Assembly: GCA_027047735.1 (NCBI GenBank)
Contig: JALTUD010000244.1
Span: 9,489-19,375 of the forward strand
DNA length: 9,887 bases
Reading direction: 5' to 3'
Source: Flavobacteriales bacterium
GTDB taxonomy: Bacteria > Bacteroidota > Bacteroidia > Flavobacteriales_D > Parvicellaceae
Both the position numbers and the translations under genes were made by a program. Shown piece by piece: positions 7,501-9,887 of the stretch (positions are counted from its first letter, which is position 1; each line of letters starts with the position of its first letter). Below the pieces are notes generated by a model. That model was not told the origin of the DNA and did no database searches. It worked only from the letters and a program-made list of their open reading frames with translations.

Positions 7501-9887
7501 CAATGCAACCATAACACTTATCGGAGCGGTAACCGGTGCTAGTGGTGGTCAATGGAGTGGTGGTCTGGGAACTTACTCACCTAGTAACAATGCCTTGAAT
7601 GCAACCTATACACCTACCTCAGCTGAATTATTGAACGGTTCTTTGACATTAACACTTACAACAACAGGTGTTGGTGTTTGTAATCCTGTTTCAGACGATG
7701 TAGTTCTTACATTCACACCGGCACCGGTTGTTGATGCAGGAGTTGACTTAACCTCGTGCGAAAACAACCCTCAAGTTACACTTAACGGAAATATAACTGT
7801 AGCTACCGGAGGACAATGGGTTGGAGGAAACGGAACATTTACACCTAACAACACAAATTTATCGGCAAACTATATGCCTACCACCTCGGAAATAACTGCG
7901 GGAAGTGTTACTTTAGTTTTACAAAGTACTGGAAATGGAAATTGTAACATGGAACAAGACAGTCTTTTGATAACAATAGACCCTTCTCCGATTGTAGATG
8001 CAGGTATTGACCAAACCATTTGTGCAAACAACCTTAATGTTGTTCTATCCGGGTCTGTTTCAGGAATTACCAACACAGGGATTTGGAGTACTTCGGGTAC
8101 CGGTTATTTCGTTCCGAATAACACCGCTTTAAATGCAAACTATGTTCCTAGTTCAGCAGACTCAACCGTAGGTTCGGTAACACTTACATTAACCTCAACT
8201 AACGGAAACGCATGTCTTCCTGTTACTGACGATATGATTGTAACGATATTGCCTGCGGGAATTTCAGACGCCGGCAATGATGTTACGGTTTGTGCAAACA
8301 ATGCAACCATTTCTCTAAACGGAAATGTAAGCGGAGGAGCGACGACAGGAGTTTGGTCAACAAATGGAACAGGAGTTTTTGTTCCGGATGCTCAGACCTT
8401 AAATGCAAATTATATTCCAAGCCCCGGTGATGCCTCTGCAGGAAGTGTAACACTTACTCTTACTGCAAACAGTTGTGATGCCAACTCCGATGATATGGTA
8501 GTAACGATTACTCCTGCACCAGTTGTTAACGCAGGAAACGATGTTACCGTTTGTGCAAACAGCTTAACCATTCCATTAACGGGAAGTGTTTCAGGTGCAA
8601 GCACAACGGGTATATGGACAACTTTGGGAACAGGAACATTTTCGCCAAACAATACAACATTAAATGCTGATTATATAGCCAGCACACAGGACTCTATTAA
8701 TCAAACCGTTACTTTAATACTTTCAGCTACGGGAATAGGTACTTGTGCCCCCGTTTCCGATACAATGATTATCAATATTTTCCCAACAGGAACAGCTGAC
8801 GCAGGAAATGATATGACCGTTTGTGCGAATAATTCCGATGTCCAACTCAATGGTGTTATTGGTGGCGGTGCGAGTATTGGAGAATGGAACTCAAGTGGTT
8901 CGGGAATATTTACTCCAAGTAATACAGATATGAATGCTATATACTCGCCTAGTGCAGCTGATATTTTACAAGGTTCTGTAAATATTAGCTTGACTGCTAC
9001 AAATAGTTGTAATAACGCCTCGGATGTAATTGGTATTACCTTTGATCCTGCACCGGTTGTTGACGCGGGAAATGACACTTCTATTTGCGGAACGAATGCA
9101 GTAATAACGCTAACCGGAAGTGTAACTGGAGCAGTTGGAGGCGAATGGAGCACTTCAGGAACAGGTGTTTTCTCCCCTAACCCTCAGTCTTTAACCGTGA
9201 TTTATAACGCAAGTCAACAAGACATTAATAATGGAAGTGTTTGGATTTATTTAACCTCAATAGGAAACGGAAACTGTAATGCTGTTGTCGATTCCTTAGA
9301 GTTAATGATTACAACAGGTATTCAAGTAAATGCAGGACCTGACCAAACCGTTTGTTCGACATCCAGTTACACGATTGTACAAGGAACGGTAACGAATGGA
9401 GCTTCGACCGGAGTATGGACTACTTTAGGTTCAGGGACTTTTAGCCCTAATGCTGTTTCACTAACAACAGAATACCATTTTGGAGCAGGAGACATAGCAA
9501 ATGGAAGTGTTGATTTAGTTTTAACTTCCACCGGAAACGGTTCGTGCGTTGCAGAAACCGATACCTTGACCATTACTTTTGGTTCTACAGCTTTTGCTTC
9601 AGCAGGTTCTGATTTTATGATTTGTGAAAACGACACACAAACCCCTCCACTTAACGGAGTCGTTTCCGGTGGTGCAACACAAGGGCAATGGTCAACCTTA
9701 GGTTCGGGAAGTTTTTCTCCTAGTAATACCGACTTGAATGCTATTTATGTTCCAAGTGCGACAGATTTTGCAAATGGCTCATTTGAACTAGTATTAACAA
9801 CAACCGATAATGGTAGTTGTATTGCAGGTAGCGATACTGTTCAGATTAGTATTGAATCTGCTCCTATAGCAAATGCAGGAGTTGACA
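4553..9887 (+). CDS. Giant secreted IgGFc-binding-like repeat protein, 3' end outside the window
   Basis: The frame is open for 1,778 codons without a stop and runs off the right edge. Residues 1-20 are a signal peptide (MNIKLLLFLSLFFFINSLFS|Q). Residues about 22-440 match the IgGFc-binding-protein N-terminal type: GTEFWFAPP (22-30), FDIVATEDNTTILI from residue 163, ITLNKGQTYSG, IVSDKPIAVSI (220-230), GDQLVPTNIVGYDYIV from 247. This part has eight cysteines. From residue 448 come 15 complete tandem repeats of 86-91 residues and the start of a sixteenth (1774). The pattern is [DN]AGxDQTVCANN, then a GxW motif, GTFSPN, LNATYxP and GSVTLTLTTTGNGNC. Such architectures in Bacteroidota usually end in a T9SS sorting domain, which cannot be seen here. 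A surface adhesin or matrix role is inferred; no enzymatic motif is visible. The promoter is unclear: TACAATTG at 4519-4526 is one mismatch from TAnnTTTG but lacks a proper -33 partner. No Shine-Dalgarno site is evident. Confidence 0.93.
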   Translation, partial: MNIKLLLFLSLFFFINSLFSQSGTEFWFAPPEVTSGHGSNQRIKLRIASGNQPATITIEQPANTANFNGGTPITLNLAANSATSVDLTADMNNLETKPSNTVLNTGLHIVSTQTITCYYEITTHFNPDIFALKGPNGLGTEFYTPFQTSWRNGNFSPTPYTSFDIVATEDNTTILIYPRKPLDGGHPALVSYSITLNKGQTYSGSVTSTSGADNPAGTAIVSDKPIAVSIKDDSVWPQPAGCKDINGDQLVPTNIVGYDYIVQKGGLTVPESAYITATQNNCIVTVAGTVVATLFAGETYRVPITAQATYISCSQPAYCYHISGFGCESGGALLPPLNCAGSDQVNVVRSSNEYFALNILVPTGSEGNFAMNGNTSLIPASAFSPVPNSGGVWMEATISFNTTDVPVNVNQLITNSSDAFAVGIINGGAGSGCRFGYFSEFAAKIVIDAGLNQTVCANDSAQLNGSVQGGSTTGIWTGGSGQFLPSDTSLNAVYVPTPADISLGTITLTLTSTGNCTPVDDQMQLTFTPAPTVNAGNDQSVCENNPAVLLNGNVTIAASGVWSGGNGTFSPNSSSLTTTYNPTSAEINSGNVVLTLTTTGNGVCNAESDNLIVTFTPAPTVDAGVSQTLCQNNAQASLNGSKTVATGVIWSGGGTFSPNVNALNPTYVPSAGELLSGSATLTITTTGNGNCNAVSDVVTLNYTPSPTVNAGADQSVCANNSAVSLNGSVSVATGGQWTGGLGVFIPNNNTLNATYHPTSTEIASGSLTLTLTTTGNGNCLPESDDMVITFTPAPTVDAGLPQSVCSSTPTVNLSGNITLATGAVWSGGTGTFSPNATNLNATYTASPAEIANGSVQLMLTTTGNGNCLAVKDSVLITINPIPIVNAGPNVTSCANNSAVNLGGSIINATGGIWSGGTGNYVSSNTDLNAVYTPSNAEVSAGSATLTLTSTGNGSCPAVTDDITISILPSPTADAGLDQTVCANNATITLIGAVTGASGGQWSGGLGTYSPSNNALNATYTPTSAELLNGSLTLTLTTTGVGVCNPVSDDVVLTFTPAPVVDAGVDLTSCENNPQVTLNGNITVATGGQWVGGNGTFTPNNTNLSANYMPTTSEITAGSVTLVLQSTGNGNCNMEQDSLLITIDPSPIVDAGIDQTICANNLNVVLSGSVSGITNTGIWSTSGTGYFVPNNTALNANYVPSSADSTVGSVTLTLTSTNGNACLPVTDDMIVTILPAGISDAGNDVTVCANNATISLNGNVSGGATTGVWSTNGTGVFVPDAQTLNANYIPSPGDASAGSVTLTLTANSCDANSDDMVVTITPAPVVNAGNDVTVCANSLTIPLTGSVSGASTTGIWTTLGTGTFSPNNTTLNADYIASTQDSINQTVTLILSATGIGTCAPVSDTMIINIFPTGTADAGNDMTVCANNSDVQLNGVIGGGASIGEWNSSGSGIFTPSNTDMNAIYSPSAADILQGSVNISLTATNSCNNASDVIGITFDPAPVVDAGNDTSICGTNAVITLTGSVTGAVGGEWSTSGTGVFSPNPQSLTVIYNASQQDINNGSVWIYLTSIGNGNCNAVVDSLELMITTGIQVNAGPDQTVCSTSSYTIVQGTVTNGASTGVWTTLGSGTFSPNAVSLTTEYHFGAGDIANGSVDLVLTSTGNGSCVAETDTLTITFGSTAFASAGSDFMICENDTQTPPLNGVVSGGATQGQWSTLGSGSFSPSNTDLNAIYVPSATDFANGSFELVLTTTDNGSCIAGSDTVQISIESAPIANAGVD
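5894..9887 (+). repeat. Tandem array of ~264-base repeats coding Cys-paired domains
   Basis: Repeat starts (first base of the D/N/S-A-G codon) are 5894, 6152, 6416, 6677, 6941, 7205, 7469, 7733, 7997, 8267, 8528, 8798, 9062, 9329, 9599 and 9872 (incomplete). Unit lengths are 258-273 bases, most often 264. Each complete unit has a Cys at about position 9 (TVC), a Trp near 29, and a second Cys near 71 (GNGNC), as in repeat 4. All 15 complete units keep all three residues. The units are clearly diverged in DNA, so this is an old domain array rather than a fresh DNA expansion. An Ig-like or PKD-like beta-sandwich with an internal disulphide is the likely fold (inference). Confidence 0.92.

Noticed and set aside
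5096..9636. Many minus-strand open frames of 63-150 codons across the giant gene
   Set aside because: They are antisense shadows. They recur with the ~264-base repeat period and share pseudo-motifs such as LFAQTV, which is simply the antisense reading of the DQTVCANN segment. The plus frame is continuous with a signal peptide and conserved domains.
5894..9887. CRISPR array or recent satellite-type DNA expansion
   Set aside because: The ~264-base period is coding, in frame and strongly diverged at the DNA level. There are no short identical repeats separated by unique spacers.

Overview
The window looks like a chromosomal piece of an AT-rich member of the Bacteroidota, most likely a flavobacterium-like or Crocinitomicaceae-like organism. 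Three things suggest this: a type IX secretion (T9SS) type A sorting tail on one protein, promoter-like TAnnTTTG boxes instead of clear Shine-Dalgarno sites, and a giant secreted protein made of DAG/NAG...VCANN repeats. The assignment is an inference from family knowledge; no 16S rRNA gene or other marker is present.

Left part (1-4124), minus strand. There are three genes, each apparently its own transcription unit. Reading in the direction of transcription, the first (4124-2562) is an ALDH7-type aldehyde dehydrogenase (alpha-aminoadipic semialdehyde dehydrogenase, antiquitin family) with a good Bacteroidota-type promoter and a strong intrinsic terminator. The second (2292-1849) is a small lipoprotein of unknown function with its own -7 box and terminator. 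The third (1699-134) is a secreted protein with a c-type haem site, a PHM/DBM-like copper monooxygenase core and a T9SS sorting domain. The first 133 bases contain a short frame entering from the left edge and a small palindrome; neither is identified.

Middle (4125-4552), 428 bases without a gene. It carries the aldehyde dehydrogenase promoter and a REP-like block with two perfect inverted repeats (12-bp and 16-bp arms).

Right part (4553-9887 and beyond), plus strand. One uninterrupted reading frame of at least 1,778 codons runs off the window. It encodes a signal peptide, an IgGFc-binding-protein-like N-terminal region of about 420 residues, and 15 complete tandem repeats of 86-91 residues plus the start of a sixteenth. 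Every complete repeat keeps two cysteines and one tryptophan. The array falls into two blocks: repeats 1-8 (W-[STV]-G-G) and repeats 9-15 (mostly W-[ST]-T, one residue longer before the next aromatic). It is most likely a very large cell-surface or secreted adhesin-like protein exported by T9SS, but its C-terminus is outside the window. All minus-strand frames inside it are shadows.

The genes do not form an evident pathway together. The common theme is export: two T9SS-type or T9SS-likely products and one lipoprotein beside a housekeeping catabolic dehydrogenase.
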